From CAZLWA01 sp964563165 (GTDB lineage: Bacteria > CLD3 > SB21), in the NCBI GenBank assembly GCA_964563165.1, contig CAZLWA010000097.1, forward strand, positions 62,001 through 126,000: a DNA stretch of 64,000 nt. The letters are read 5' to 3'. Positions within the stretch are counted from its first letter, which is position 1. Each line of letters starts with the position of its first letter. Below are positions 8,985 through 18,175 of the stretch, piece by piece. The notes under the pieces are model-generated. The model saw only the letters and a list, made by a program, of their open reading frames with translations, was not told where the DNA came from and did not search any database. Both the position numbers and the translations under genes were made by a program.

Positions 8985-9061
8985 AACTTATAATTAATAA
9001 TTGATCATTGACAATTAAGAACTTTGTTGATCATTACTGATCACTGATAACTGATTACTGA
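8985..9061. repeat. AT-rich word-repeat element between nuoH and nuoD
   Basis: About 77 bp built of TTGATCATT, TGATCACTGATAACTGATTACTGATTA and TAATTAATAATTGA. Variants of the same short word are repeated on both strands, and no reading frame is present. It sits exactly where nuoE-F-G would normally be found. Confidence 0.5.
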
Positions 9062-10285
9062 TTATCTATCCACGTCACCCAGCACAATATCCACGCTGCC
9101 GAGAATAGCGACGAGATCCGCGATCTTCCAGCCGACGGTCATGATCGGTAAAATGGACAAATTCGAAAAACTCGGCGTGCGGTATTTCACGCGATTCGGC
9201 TTGATGCTTCCGTCCGATTCCATGTAGACGCCGTATTCACCGCGAGGCGCTTCCTGGCGCACATACACATCACCCGCCGGCGGTTTCACATTGCGCGGGA
9301 GCTTTTTCACTTTGTGCGCGCCCTCCGGAAGACCGTCCAGCGCCTGACGCACAATTTTTGCCGACTCGTTTATTTCATCCATCCGCACCCGGAAGCGGTC
9401 GTAGCAATCGCCGTTGTGGTACACCGGAATGTCAAAATCAAATTTGGGGTAAACCGAATACGGCTCTTCTTTTCGTAAATCCCACGGAAAGCCGCATGAC
9501 TTCAGCATCGGGCCTGTAACGCCGTAACCGATCGCTTCCTCGAGTGTGATCACGCCGACGCCGAGCGAGCGTTCTATGAAAATGGGGTTTTGGGTGATCA
9601 GGTTATTATAATCGGCAACTTTTTCCGGAAGTATTTTCAAAAAATCCCGCGCCATTTTTTCGAACCGCGGCGTCATATCTTCAGCCACGCCGCCGACGCG
9701 GATGTATCCGTACGTCAGCCGGCTTCCGCAAATTTCCTCGAACATGTCCAGAATGATCTCCCGTTCCCGGAACCCGAACAAGAATGCCGTCACCGCGCCA
9801 AGGTCGGCGCCGTAGGCGCCCATCCACATCAGATGGGACGCTATGCGATTCAATTCGCCGACGATCACACGCAGATATTCCGCCCTTTCCGGTACTTCGA
9901 TATGCGCTAGTTTTTCGATGGCGCACGCGGCGCCCCAATTGGCATTCATCGAACCCAAATAATCCATGCGGTCCGTGAATGGTACGATTTGCTGGTACGT
10001 GCGGTTCTCGGAAATCTTCTCGAACGTACGATGCAAAAAACCCAGATCCGGATCGCATTTTTTTACCACCTCGCCTTCCATCGTCATTATCAGACGCAAA
10101 ACTCCGTGGGTACTGGGATGCTGCGGACCGACGTTGAGAAGATATTCCTCCGTCTTCTCGTCATCCGGCCGGCCGCGCAAGATTTGTTTTTTGCGCAGCG
10201 GCATCTGATCGATCAACGGAATGTCCGCCCGGAATTGTTCGGACTTCAGGTGGGCGGAAGGAGTATGTGATTTTTCGTTGGTCAT
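9062..10285 (-). CDS. nuoD: NADH-quinone oxidoreductase subunit D (49 kDa subunit)
   Basis: 407 residues. Signatures: LNVGPQHPSTHGVLRLIM (about 50-67), with the histidines near the quinone pocket, EICGSRLTYGYIRVGGVAEDM (about 184-204), and the C-terminal DIVLGDVDR. NuoD forms the quinone-binding site with NuoB. ATG at 10285. It follows nuoC by 16 bp, as separate genes and not the fused nuoCD of enterobacteria. The first 40 residues, including RKKQILRGRPDDEKTEEYLL, form an N-terminal extension of the type seen in many non-proteobacterial NuoD proteins. Confidence 0.96.
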   Translation of the reverse strand: MTNEKSHTPSAHLKSEQFRADIPLIDQMPLRKKQILRGRPDDEKTEEYLLNVGPQHPSTHGVLRLIMTMEGEVVKKCDPDLGFLHRTFEKISENRTYQQIVPFTDRMDYLGSMNANWGAACAIEKLAHIEVPERAEYLRVIVGELNRIASHLMWMGAYGADLGAVTAFLFGFREREIILDMFEEICGSRLTYGYIRVGGVAEDMTPRFEKMARDFLKILPEKVADYNNLITQNPIFIERSLGVGVITLEEAIGYGVTGPMLKSCGFPWDLRKEEPYSVYPKFDFDIPVYHNGDCYDRFRVRMDEINESAKIVRQALDGLPEGAHKVKKLPRNVKPPAGDVYVRQEAPRGEYGVYMESDGSIKPNRVKYRTPSFSNLSILPIMTVGWKIADLVAILGSVDIVLGDVDR

Positions 10286-10301
10286 GATGATGGTTGTGGT
10301 C

Positions 10302-10763
10302 TCAGAAATCCGGTTTCTTTACAAAGAATCCGGGACGCGAGTAATCTTTGCGCAATCCATGGCCGATAAAATCAGGCGGAGTCAGGATACGCCGTTGATC
10401 GGGATGCCCTTCAAAATTCACACCCATCAAGTCAAATACTTCGCGCTCCGTCCAGTTGGCCGCCGCCCAATAGCGCGTCAGCGACGGAATGGATGGATTT
10501 TGGCGGTCCAATTTCACTTTAACAAGCAGATAATGTTTGTGACGATAGGAATAGAAACCGTAGATCATGTGGATCTGATTCTCACCGGGATGATCCGAAG
10601 CGGTCAGAAGATCGAGAACGTCGATTTTTAATGCAGAGGCAGTCCGGATAAATTCAACAAAGGGAATGAAATCTTCCTTGGCAACGACCAAATTCTTTTC
10701 AAATTCCGTTTCCGTTCGAGGAAATTTTTCCTTAACCAGTTCACCAACCGTCAGAAATGTCAT
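10302..10763 (-). CDS. nuoC: NADH-quinone oxidoreductase subunit C (30 kDa subunit)
   Basis: 153 residues. The 30-kDa-subunit signature is the block AANWTEREVFDLMGVNFEGHP (about residues 104-124), followed by RRILTPPDFIGHGLRKDY. It supports the NuoB/NuoD quinone module in the peripheral arm. ATG at 10763 has only a poorly spaced AGGA before it, so the exact start is less certain than the gene. It lies 29 bp after nuoB. Confidence 0.94.
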   Translation of the reverse strand: MTFLTVGELVKEKFPRTETEFEKNLVVAKEDFIPFVEFIRTASALKIDVLDLLTASDHPGENQIHMIYGFYSYRHKHYLLVKVKLDRQNPSIPSLTRYWAAANWTEREVFDLMGVNFEGHPDQRRILTPPDFIGHGLRKDYSRPGFFVKKPDF

Positions 10764-10792
10764 ATCCTGTTTCAGTCCTATTGTGTAATTCC

Positions 10793-11326
10793 CTATGCCT
10801 CATCCACGGTCGTAGGTTTTTTCCTAAGAACGCCTTCTTTCTCAATTTTCTTTTGCAGCTGCATAATGCCGTCGATCAGCGTTTCGGGGCGCGGCGGACA
10901 GCCGGGCAAATACACGTCCACCGGAATGATCTGGTCAACGCCCTTCATCACCGTGTAGGAGTCGTAATAGAACGGGCCGCCGCCGATCGCACAGGAACCC
11001 ATCGCAATCACGTATTTCGGTTCCGGCATTTGATCGTAAAGCAGTTTCACGCGCGGCGCCATTTTTTCCGTAACGGTTCCCGCCACGATCATCAAATCCG
11101 CCTGCCGCGGCGAAGCACGCATCACTTCCGCGCCAAACCTCGACACGTCGAATTTTGACATCATCGTCGCCATCATTTCTATCGCACAGCAGGCTAATCC
11201 GAATCCCAGCGGCCACAGCGAATTCTTAGTGCCCCAGCTGAAGAATTTATCGATCGAAGTGATAATAATCTCGCCTCCGGGAAATTTTTCTATTTTCGGG
11301 AAAAGGTCTTCATTGATCACTCCCAT
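10793..11326 (-). CDS. nuoB: NADH-quinone oxidoreductase subunit B (cluster N2)
   Basis: 177 residues from the ATG at 11326, chosen because AAAGGAG sits 7 bases upstream. The frame stays open further upstream, but that part merely overlaps nuoA. Cluster N2 ligands are visible: the tandem cysteines in GLACCAIEM (about 46-54), GSCAIGGG (about 110-117) and LPGCPPRPE (about 140-148). NuoB passes electrons to quinone at the NuoD interface. The start overlaps the end of nuoA by 10 bp, suggesting coupled translation. Confidence 0.96.
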   Translation of the reverse strand: MGVINEDLFPKIEKFPGGEIIITSIDKFFSWGTKNSLWPLGFGLACCAIEMMATMMSKFDVSRFGAEVMRASPRQADLMIVAGTVTEKMAPRVKLLYDQMPEPKYVIAMGSCAIGGGPFYYDSYTVMKGVDQIIPVDVYLPGCPPRPETLIDGIMQLQKKIEKEGVLRKKPTTVDEA

Positions 11327-11676
11327 TCGAGAGCTCCTTTCTTCCAAGCATAAAACAAGCCGATACCCAGAACGGCAGAAAAAAATGTTATTTCCACGAA
11401 CGCTACGGCCGGCCAATGATCAAAAACTTTAACGAGCGGAATGAAAAACACCACTTCCACATCGAAGATGACAAACAACAGCGCAAAAAGATAGTAACGA
11501 ATATTGAATTGGAAATAGGAATCCGCCTGAGCCGGCGATTCCCCGCATTCGTACGGCGTCAGTTTCGCTTTCGACGGCCTGCTCGGACGCAGCGCCCACG
11601 AAGTGACCATGCCGCTGAGCACCATCCCGATGCCTCCGGCAATAAAAACCAAAACGTACAGATAATTTTCAGCCAT
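11317..11676 (-). CDS. nuoA: NADH-quinone oxidoreductase subunit A
   Basis: 119 residues with three membrane helices. The conserved loop LTPYECGESPAQADSYFQFNI (about 41-60) and the acidic third-helix region LFVIFDVEVVFFIPLV (about 70-85) are characteristic of NuoA. First gene of the complex I cluster, preceded by a good promoter at 11715-11743. The stop codon lies inside the start of nuoB. Confidence 0.96.
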   Translation of the reverse strand: MAENYLYVLVFIAGGIGMVLSGMVTSWALRPSRPSKAKLTPYECGESPAQADSYFQFNIRYYLFALLFVIFDVEVVFFIPLVKVFDHWPAVAFVEITFFSAVLGIGLFYAWKKGALEWE

Positions 11677-11714
11677 GTGGAATTTTAATTGAGAAAACCG
11701 TAAACAGACTTTTG

Positions 11715-11743
11715 AATATAGAAATTAAAATATTCCGATGCAA
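11715..11743 (-). promoter_or_regulatory. Predicted sigma-70-like promoter of the nuo operon
   Basis: Read on the minus strand: TTGCAT (11743-11738), 17-bp spacer, TATATT (11720-11715). A transcript would start near 11708, about 32 nt before the nuoA ATG. It lies in the 78-bp gap after the upstream gene, so the nuo genes need not depend on read-through. Confidence 0.5.
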
Positions 11744-11754
11744 GAACGGATACG

Positions 11755-12519
11755 TTAAAAATGCTTTGACAGCCCGACCCGGATTTCATAATCACGGGCT
11801 CCTGCCGCCCATAGATTCGGAATGACGTCGACGTGAAACCCGTAAGTATGATTTTTTTGGTTCTCTTTGTACACGCGGGCCGTATTGATCGCGCTCAAAA
11901 TGTGATTGATAAAGATCCCGTAATACAGATACTGTGCGTAGCGTTCATGCTGGCGGCTGGAAATCCTCATGCGTTCGTATTGATTCTGATGCGACGCTCC
12001 GTCCCACCTCCAATACGTGTTCTGCGTTTCGGCATACAGGTTTTCCGTACCCGTCAGCCGCCGCTGCGTTTCGTTATAACTGTAAATGTCGGAAAATTTT
12101 CCAACGTTGATGTAGTACCGGGACGGCTTGGGTGCACGGACATCCACGCCCGCATACTGCGCCGCCAGAGAGCGTGCGTCGCTCTCTACCCACCGGCTGT
12201 AACTGTGAAAATAAAAATGTCCTGCCCACATCAGGAACTCGGCGCCAAAAAAATATTTTCCCGACCCCCAGGTGTCGAATTTCCCGCCGTTGAGATACCA
12301 TTCGCCCAGGCCGGGAACGATCAGTGAAAACAAAACCGCCTTTTTTTTGGACTTGGCAGACACCGGATCTGAAATTTGAAATACGGTCAGTCCGGCTCCG
12401 GCACCTGGAGACAAGGTCTGATCAAAATGAAATTTCGTCTTTTCAAATTTTTTCGGGTGATCCGCCGCCTGAGCCATAGCGGAAACCAGGAATAAAACGA
12501 CCAACGCCCTACGCAACAT
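11755..12519 (-). CDS. DUF5683-like secreted or membrane-associated protein, function unknown
   Basis: 254 residues. A signal peptide is evident (MLRRALVVLFLVSAMAQAA). A hydrophobic block at about 57-75 reads AVLFSLIVPGLGEWYLNGG, which matches the PGLGxxYxG pattern of DUF5683/TM2-like proteins, followed by another hydrophobic stretch (about 90-107). The rest is rich in aromatic residues, with a NHILSAINTARVYKENQK segment and a C-terminal part that may form beta strands. I recognise the motif but not a function. It has an ATG at 12519 with AAGGAAG before it. It precedes the nuo operon on the same strand, but a promoter stands between them. Confidence 0.6.
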   Translation of the reverse strand: MLRRALVVLFLVSAMAQAADHPKKFEKTKFHFDQTLSPGAGAGLTVFQISDPVSAKSKKKAVLFSLIVPGLGEWYLNGGKFDTWGSGKYFFGAEFLMWAGHFYFHSYSRWVESDARSLAAQYAGVDVRAPKPSRYYINVGKFSDIYSYNETQRRLTGTENLYAETQNTYWRWDGASHQNQYERMRISSRQHERYAQYLYYGIFINHILSAINTARVYKENQKNHTYGFHVDVIPNLWAAGARDYEIRVGLSKHF

Positions 12520-12574
12520 GAAGACTTCCTTCTAAGTTATAACGCGGCATGCGCGAAATCCTGAAAAAAGACGA

Positions 12575-14005
12575 TCACCCTTCGGTTTCGTTCCTCGGAA
12601 ACAGCAGCATGCATCGTGTGCCGTGATGCTCATCCGACACAATACGGATATCGCCGTGATTTTCCTCAACCAATTTTTTTACGATCGCCAAGCCCAGGCC
12701 CGATCCGCGTTCTTTCGTCGTGAAGAACGGGTCGAAAATTTTTTCTTTGATATTTTCTTCAATGCCGGGACCGTTGTCCTCGATGACCAGTTCTACCCGG
12801 TCGTTTCGCCCCTGCGTCGCGACGGCGATCTTTCCGTTACCGTTCAGCGACTGAATGGAGTTTTCGATCAAATTGACCAGGATCTGCCGCAAATGGCCGG
12901 GGTCGACATAGGTCTGCTTCACGAGAATCGTCGTTTTAAATTCAATGCCTTTCTGCTCGATATCCTGGCTAAAAATCACGCGCACTTCGTCGATCAATTT
13001 TTCTATGTTGCACATTTCCGGCTGCGGATTCTGCGGCCGCGCAAATTCCAGGAAATCGGTGAGAATTTTCTTCATGACGTCCACTTCGCGGATAATTTTC
13101 TGAACGTAGTTTTTTTTGTTATCCGTTTCGCTCAGTTCCTTCTTCAATAAATGTGAAAAGATCTCTACTCCGCCCAGCGGATTCCTGAGTTCGTGCGCCA
13201 CGCCCGCCAGCATGGTCTTCAAATACTGATCGCGTTTCAAAATATTCTTCCGCATTTTTTCCATGGTCTCACCGAGAAATCCGACTTCATCGCGGCTTTG
13301 GATCTGAATTTCCGTATCGAGCTTTCCCTCGCCGATCTTTTCCGCTTCTACCATCAGTTGCTTGACGGGATTGCTTATCGAGCGCGAAAAGTAAAATCCG
13401 ATGAGGATCGAGATAATGACCCCGACCAGCCCTACGGTAAACAAGTGCCATTCGATGCGTTTGATCAGATACAAAAAGGTCGCGCTGCCGTCCACGGCAA
13501 TGATGCCGCGCACTTCGTTATTGACGGTGAGCGGAACAAAAGCGGTCTTGTATAATTTGCCGTCATAGGTTTCAAACAACATCGAATGCGAAGGCAGCCC
13601 TTTGAGCGTCCGTTCAAATTCATATTGGTTGAATTTCATGAACGGATATTCATAATTGATTTTCACTCCGTCCTGGGTGTCCAGTAAACTGCTGCCGCGC
13701 AGGTCCATGATAAAAATACGCTCGACGTCCGTCGCATCGCGCAATTCCACCAGTTTTTTCTTGAAACGCCTGTACGTGCGGCGGTTCTCGTCGCCGGGCG
13801 TGAGTTTGGATACCAGTTCCGTATTCACCTGTAAACTGGCGGCCTGCGCCACCGCGAGCAGTTTTTTTCCGAGCTCTTCATCCAAACTGCTTTCGGTGTA
13901 CCAATAGTGCAAAAACCCGCTGACGCTGAATATCGCCAGACAAAATACGCTGAATATCAGAATTAATTTATTTTGAATCTTCGAATGGATACGGCGAAAT
14001 TTCAT
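12575..14005 (-). CDS. Membrane-bound sensor histidine kinase (HAMP, HisKA, HATPase)
   Basis: 476 residues. TM1 at about 13-35, a periplasmic sensing region of about 150 residues (36-187), TM2 at about 188-206, HAMP linker at about 207-260, then the dimerisation domain with the phospho-acceptor histidine in VAHELRNPLGG (H271). The ATP-binding domain shows the N box (LRQILVNLIENSIQSL), G1 (DNGPGI) and G2 (GSGLGLAIVKKLVEE). No response regulator gene lies next to it, so it is an orphan in this window. It is preceded by the Xer recombinase gene and followed by the DUF5683-like gene, all on the minus strand. The signal it senses cannot be inferred. Confidence 0.92.
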   Translation of the reverse strand: MKFRRIHSKIQNKLILIFSVFCLAIFSVSGFLHYWYTESSLDEELGKKLLAVAQAASLQVNTELVSKLTPGDENRRTYRRFKKKLVELRDATDVERIFIMDLRGSSLLDTQDGVKINYEYPFMKFNQYEFERTLKGLPSHSMLFETYDGKLYKTAFVPLTVNNEVRGIIAVDGSATFLYLIKRIEWHLFTVGLVGVIISILIGFYFSRSISNPVKQLMVEAEKIGEGKLDTEIQIQSRDEVGFLGETMEKMRKNILKRDQYLKTMLAGVAHELRNPLGGVEIFSHLLKKELSETDNKKNYVQKIIREVDVMKKILTDFLEFARPQNPQPEMCNIEKLIDEVRVIFSQDIEQKGIEFKTTILVKQTYVDPGHLRQILVNLIENSIQSLNGNGKIAVATQGRNDRVELVIEDNGPGIEENIKEKIFDPFFTTKERGSGLGLAIVKKLVEENHGDIRIVSDEHHGTRCMLLFPRNETEG

Positions 14006-14092
14006 AAGGCACTCTTCATGGATTCGCTAATATTAGTAGCCCAGAATTAATTTACGAACAATTTGGTCACTATACAAAAGGAATCTAACCCC

Positions 14093-14986
14093 TTATTTCC
14101 TCGGATGAAATGTCCTGTGAACCTCTTTCAGATATTCACGGTCGATATGGGTGTATATTTGCGTCGTCGAAATATCCGAATGGCCCAGCAATTCCTGCAC
14201 CACGCGCAGGTCCGCGCCGCCTTCCAGCAAATGCGTCGCAAATGAATGACGAAACGTATGCGGTGTCACTTCCTTTTTGATACCGGCCGACTCGGTATAT
14301 TTCTTCAAGATTTTCCAAAAACCCATGCGGCTCATTTTCTTTCCGCGGGAATTGAGAAATAATACGTCGTCTGACTTTTGATTGCCAATGAGATGCGGAC
14401 GGACTTTTTCCTGATACAATACGATCCAATTCATTGCGATCTCTCCGACCGGCACGAGCCGTTCCTTGGATCCTTTTCCGAAAACCCGGATGAACCCGGC
14501 GTCGGAATGAAATGCAATTTGCTTGATCGAAAGCAATTCCGAAATGCGCAGCCCGCATGCATAAAGCAATTCCAGCATCGCGCGATCGCGCACGCCGAGA
14601 TGTTCCAGCGTATCCGGCTGCTCCAAAACCCTTTCCACTTCGGCGATCTCCAAAACCGAAGGCAAGGTCTTCGCCAATTTCGGCAGATCCACGTTTTCCG
14701 CAGGATCTTCTTCGAGAAGCTCTTCGTTCATCAGATACTTATGGAACGAACGGATCGCCGAAAGATTCCTCGAAATACTCTTGGCCGTTAGACCCAGACC
14801 GCTCAATAGTTGGATCAGCGCGGAAATATCTTTGTGGGTGATCTGTTTGGGATCGGTGTATTTTTTTTCCGTTTTCAGGAATGTGAGATAACGGCGGAGA
14901 TCATTGCGGTAGGAATCAATAGTATTGGGAGACAGATTTTCTTCGATCGAAAGGTAGTCTAAAAAATTTTCAAGGAGATGCTGCAC
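14093..14986 (-). CDS. xerD: XerC/XerD-type tyrosine recombinase
   Basis: 297 residues, the standard Xer length. The N-terminal SAM-like DNA-binding domain (about 1-90) contains LSPNTIDSYRNDLRRYL. The catalytic domain shows the first arginine in YACGLRISELLSI (about 140-152), the H-x-x-R box in TPHTFRHSFATHLLEGG and the final H...Y in LLGHSDISTTQIYTHI. Such recombinases resolve chromosome dimers at dif near the terminus. No phage or integron genes lie beside it, so a housekeeping Xer role is more likely than an integrase role. The start is a GTG at 14986 without a strong ribosome binding site. XerC and XerD cannot be separated by eye. Confidence 0.9.
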   Translation of the reverse strand: MQHLLENFLDYLSIEENLSPNTIDSYRNDLRRYLTFLKTEKKYTDPKQITHKDISALIQLLSGLGLTAKSISRNLSAIRSFHKYLMNEELLEEDPAENVDLPKLAKTLPSVLEIAEVERVLEQPDTLEHLGVRDRAMLELLYACGLRISELLSIKQIAFHSDAGFIRVFGKGSKERLVPVGEIAMNWIVLYQEKVRPHLIGNQKSDDVLFLNSRGKKMSRMGFWKILKKYTESAGIKKEVTPHTFRHSFATHLLEGGADLRVVQELLGHSDISTTQIYTHIDREYLKEVHRTFHPRK

Positions 14987-15010
14987 AAATGGCCGATCGA
15001 TTCGATGAGT

Positions 15011-15706
15011 TCACATCTTTTGAAACACAAAATAGAATTTTCGGGTCAAAAGCCCCCGAAGAAATCCCGGAAGCTTCAGCGTAATGGTCTTCTTCGCAAA
15101 AACGCTTAGAAGGAAATTAATTCCAAAACCGGCTGAACTGTGCATTTCGATCTTACATTCAAACCCAGCATGGCGCAGCGCCTGCAGCAAAGACCGGTAT
15201 GTAAAAAATCTATAATGATACCCCTCCGCCCGAATCGGCCGGCCAAACATCATTGGTAACCTATGCCAAATAGAATAGGGATTCGGAGTACTCAGGACCA
15301 AATACCCGTTGGGCTTGAGTATTCTGTATGTTTCTCTTAGAAATAATTCGGCTTTGGGAATATGCTCGATCACTTCCAGCATGAATGCGCCGTCATACTT
15401 CCCGTCCCCGACCTGAGCCAATGGTTCATTGAGGTCCGCAACAAATCCGTTAAAACCGGATTCCTCCAGCCACTTGATGTTGTCGCTGTTGATATCGACG
15501 CACGTAACGTCATAGCCAAGTTCACGCAGTAATCTTGAAAACTCTCCTCTTCCCGAACCGAATTCAGCAACGCGTTTTTGAGAGGGCCGTAAAACCCGCA
15601 GCATTTTCAACGCATAGCGATATTGCGGACGATCAAAGTTTTCACCCCGCAATTCTCTTTCCATCTCCAGGACCCGGTCGGAAACCGAGACATGTTCCGT
15701 AACCAA
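15011..15706 (-). CDS. Class I SAM-dependent methyltransferase
   Basis: 231 residues. Motif I AEFGSGRGEFSRLL (about 44-57), motif II VTCVDINSDN (about 67-76) and a post-motif GAFMLEVIEHIPKAELFLRE (about 105-124) place it in the Methyltransf_11/23 group. The second half resembles methyltransferases that act on small lipophilic or sugar substrates; the substrate is not evident. The start is TTG at 15706 because AAGGAG lies 6 bases before it. It lies 28 bp after the adenosine deaminase gene and 25 bp before the Xer gene, so all three are probably co-transcribed. Confidence 0.8.
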   Translation of the reverse strand: MVTEHVSVSDRVLEMERELRGENFDRPQYRYALKMLRVLRPSQKRVAEFGSGRGEFSRLLRELGYDVTCVDINSDNIKWLEESGFNGFVADLNEPLAQVGDGKYDGAFMLEVIEHIPKAELFLRETYRILKPNGYLVLSTPNPYSIWHRLPMMFGRPIRAEGYHYRFFTYRSLLQALRHAGFECKIEMHSSAGFGINFLLSVFAKKTITLKLPGFLRGLLTRKFYFVFQKM

Positions 15707-15733
15707 TACTGCTCCTTGTGATTCAGTGTATGA

Positions 15734-16846
15734 TTAACTGACGGCGGCCTTGTCGTCAATATAGGAGGATTCAAAGCCGTACGCCTGCAATTCCGCCAAC
15801 GCTTCATTTAAGAGTACCACGCGCTCGCGGTACGAAAGAAAAGCGCTTTTGAAACCGTTAATGATGATATTGCAGACATCATCCAGCGTCAGGTCAAACG
15901 TCTTGGCTGCCAGATAAATTTCTTTCGTGACCGAGGTAGCCGACATCAGGCGGTTGTCGGTATTGATCGTTACGCGTAAACCGTAATCGTAGTAGATCCG
16001 CAAAGGATGCGACGCAAAATCTTTCACGGCTTTGGTCTGGACATTGCTCGATAGACAAATCTCCAGCGGAATGCGGTGGTCGTTGACATAATTCAGCAGA
16101 TCGCCGTCTTCGATCAGACGCGTGCCGTGCCCGATGCGGTGCGCGCCGCAATCGTGAATGGCCTGCTTGATGCTGTCCGGGCCGTAGGCTTCCCCGGCGT
16201 GCGCCGTGGTGTTGACGTTATTTTTCAAGATCAACGCGAAAGCTTCCTGATGATCTTTCGCGGGATAACTGTCTTCCTGCCCGGCCAGGTCGAATGCCAT
16301 GACTTTCTTGTTTTTGTAGGCTACCGTTAATTCCGCGAGGCGCAGGGACGTTTCCGGGTTGATATTACGCATGCCGCAAATGATAATGCCGGTTTTGATC
16401 TTATAATTGGCTTCCGCGCGCGTGAGTCCGCGAACAACCGCATCCAAAATTTCCGTGATACGCATACCTTTATTGATATGCAGGATCGGGGAAAACCGCA
16501 CCTCCAAATAGCGCACGTTTTCTTTAGCGGCATCCTCCGCCAATTCGTACGCAATGCGCTCAATGGCCGGCGTTTCCTGCATCACCGAGAGCGTCACGGC
16601 AAACCCTTTTAGATAATCCACAAGATTTTTTGCTTTATCCCCGACTTCCAAATGTTCGCGCAGCCGGTCGTGATCATCGAACGGTAGTTTCACATTTTGT
16701 TCTTTGGCCAGTTCCAGCAGCGTTTGGACCCGGCAGCTTCCGTCCAGATGACAATGCAATTCCGTTTTCGGAAGTTTGTGAATCAGTTCTTCCGTCACGG
16801 CGATGGTGTTCAATTGATTTTTTGAATTATCTTTTTTTGTTGCCAT
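15734..16846 (-). CDS. add: Adenosine deaminase
   Basis: 370 residues. Zinc-binding HCHLDGS (H31, H33), the histidine of TTAHAGEAYGP with its catalytic glutamate (about 215-225), the RIGHGTRL box, and the metal aspartate in VTINTDNRLMS. The last motif reads TDN and not TDD, as in many actinobacterial-type adenosine deaminases. The enzyme converts adenosine or deoxyadenosine to inosine forms in purine salvage. ATG at 16846. With the purine nucleoside phosphorylase at 56154-56975 it would give a salvage route to hypoxanthine. Confidence 0.94.
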   Translation of the reverse strand: MATKKDNSKNQLNTIAVTEELIHKLPKTELHCHLDGSCRVQTLLELAKEQNVKLPFDDHDRLREHLEVGDKAKNLVDYLKGFAVTLSVMQETPAIERIAYELAEDAAKENVRYLEVRFSPILHINKGMRITEILDAVVRGLTRAEANYKIKTGIIICGMRNINPETSLRLAELTVAYKNKKVMAFDLAGQEDSYPAKDHQEAFALILKNNVNTTAHAGEAYGPDSIKQAIHDCGAHRIGHGTRLIEDGDLLNYVNDHRIPLEICLSSNVQTKAVKDFASHPLRIYYDYGLRVTINTDNRLMSATSVTKEIYLAAKTFDLTLDDVCNIIINGFKSAFLSYRERVVLLNEALAELQAYGFESSYIDDKAAVS

Positions 16847-16891
16847 AGGGGTTGTTTCCTTTTCTTCTCCGGCAGGGGAGAAAATTCTTTT

Positions 16892-18109
16892 TTAGCGGGC
16901 CCGCATGGATTCCACGACGAGCCGCGCCGCATCGGAAAGTTCGTTCGCCACTTTCATCGGAATCCCTGAATGACGCAGGATCTCTTTCGCCTCTTCGGCG
17001 TTGGTTCCTTTTAACCGCACAATGAGCGGCACGCGTATTTTTACGTTTTTCGCCGCCTGTACGACGCCGGTGGCAATGCGGTCGCAGCGAACGATCCCGC
17101 CGAATATATTGATCAAAATGGCTTTGACATTCGGGTCTGACAAAATAATTTTGAATCCATTTTCCACGGTCTGAGGATTGGCTCCGCCGCCCACGTCCAA
17201 AAAATTGGCCGGTTCCGCGCCGGCCAACTTGATAATATCCATCGTGGCCATGGCCAATCCCGCACCGTTGACCATACAGCCCACGTTGCCGTCTAATTTC
17301 ACGTAGTTCAAATTATATTTTGCCGCTTCCACTTCGAGGGGATCCTCTTCGTCTTTGTCGCGCAGGGCGGCTAAATCCGGATGACGGTACAGCGAATTAT
17401 CATCCAAATTAATTTTCGCATCCAGTGCCACTACACGTTTGTCCTTGGTAATAGCCAGCGGATTGATTTCAAATAACGACGCGTCCGTGCCGACAAAGGC
17501 GTCCCAAAGTGCGGCGGTAAATTTTACGAAGTTCTTTTGAATATCGCCATCCAGTCCCAAAGCGAACGCCAACCGCGCTGCTTGAAACGCGCGAAACCCT
17601 ACTGCCGGATCCACATATTCCTTGATAATTTTTTCCGGGTGCTCTGCGGCAACTTTTTCAATCTCGACGCCGCCTTCGGTCGAAGCCATGATCACGTACT
17701 GCGATCTCGTCCGATCCAGGACAACCCCCACATATAATTCGCGTTCGATCTCCAATCCTTCCGCGACCAAAATTTTCTTAATGACTTTTCCGTTAGGTCC
17801 GGTTTGATGCGTCACCAAGACGTTTTTCAGCATTTTTTCGGCGTATTCCCGGACTTTTTCAATGTCCGTCGTGAATTTTACACCGCCGTGCAGAATGACT
17901 TCATTTCGCTCTTTATGATGATAAATAGTGCCTTTCCCGCGTCCTCCGGCATGAATTTGCGCCTTGACAACCCACGCGTTGAAGCCTTGGGCTTTCAGGG
18001 CTTTCGCCGCTTCAACCGCTTCAGTCACCGTGGACGCCGCAATGCCTTCCTGAATGGGCACACCGAATTTTTTCAAAATTTCCTTGCCTTGATATTCATG
18101 AATATTCAT
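16892..18109 (-). CDS. sucC: Succinyl-CoA ligase (ADP-forming) beta subunit
   Basis: 405 residues from the ATG at 18109, which starts MNIHEYQGKEILKKFGVP, the standard N-terminus. GGAGG sits 9 bases upstream of this ATG, while another in-frame ATG three codons earlier abuts the ribosome binding site and is unlikely. ATP-grasp residues AQIHAGGRGKG (about 46-56) and the C-terminal LINIFGGIVRCDRIA block, with the specificity and phosphohistidine-interacting loop, are visible. It forms succinate and ATP from succinyl-CoA in the TCA cycle. The alpha subunit gene sucD is not adjacent, which is unusual. A promoter is predicted upstream. Confidence 0.95.
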   Translation of the reverse strand: MNIHEYQGKEILKKFGVPIQEGIAASTVTEAVEAAKALKAQGFNAWVVKAQIHAGGRGKGTIYHHKERNEVILHGGVKFTTDIEKVREYAEKMLKNVLVTHQTGPNGKVIKKILVAEGLEIERELYVGVVLDRTRSQYVIMASTEGGVEIEKVAAEHPEKIIKEYVDPAVGFRAFQAARLAFALGLDGDIQKNFVKFTAALWDAFVGTDASLFEINPLAITKDKRVVALDAKINLDDNSLYRHPDLAALRDKDEEDPLEVEAAKYNLNYVKLDGNVGCMVNGAGLAMATMDIIKLAGAEPANFLDVGGGANPQTVENGFKIILSDPNVKAILINIFGGIVRCDRIATGVVQAAKNVKIRVPLIVRLKGTNAEEAKEILRHSGIPMKVANELSDAARLVVESMRAR

Positions 18110-18175
18110 GCTCGACATCCTCCGCCAGGTGAAACGATCATCATGACCTTTTCGCACGTTCCCAAAAATTTGAAG

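Noticed and set aside
11327..11416. Longer NuoB N-terminus
   Set aside because: It overlaps the conserved end of nuoA, while an AAAGGAG site supports ATG 11326.
14093..14986. Integrase of a mobile island
   Set aside because: Length and motifs fit housekeeping XerC/D, neighbours are metabolic genes and no attachment repeats are seen.
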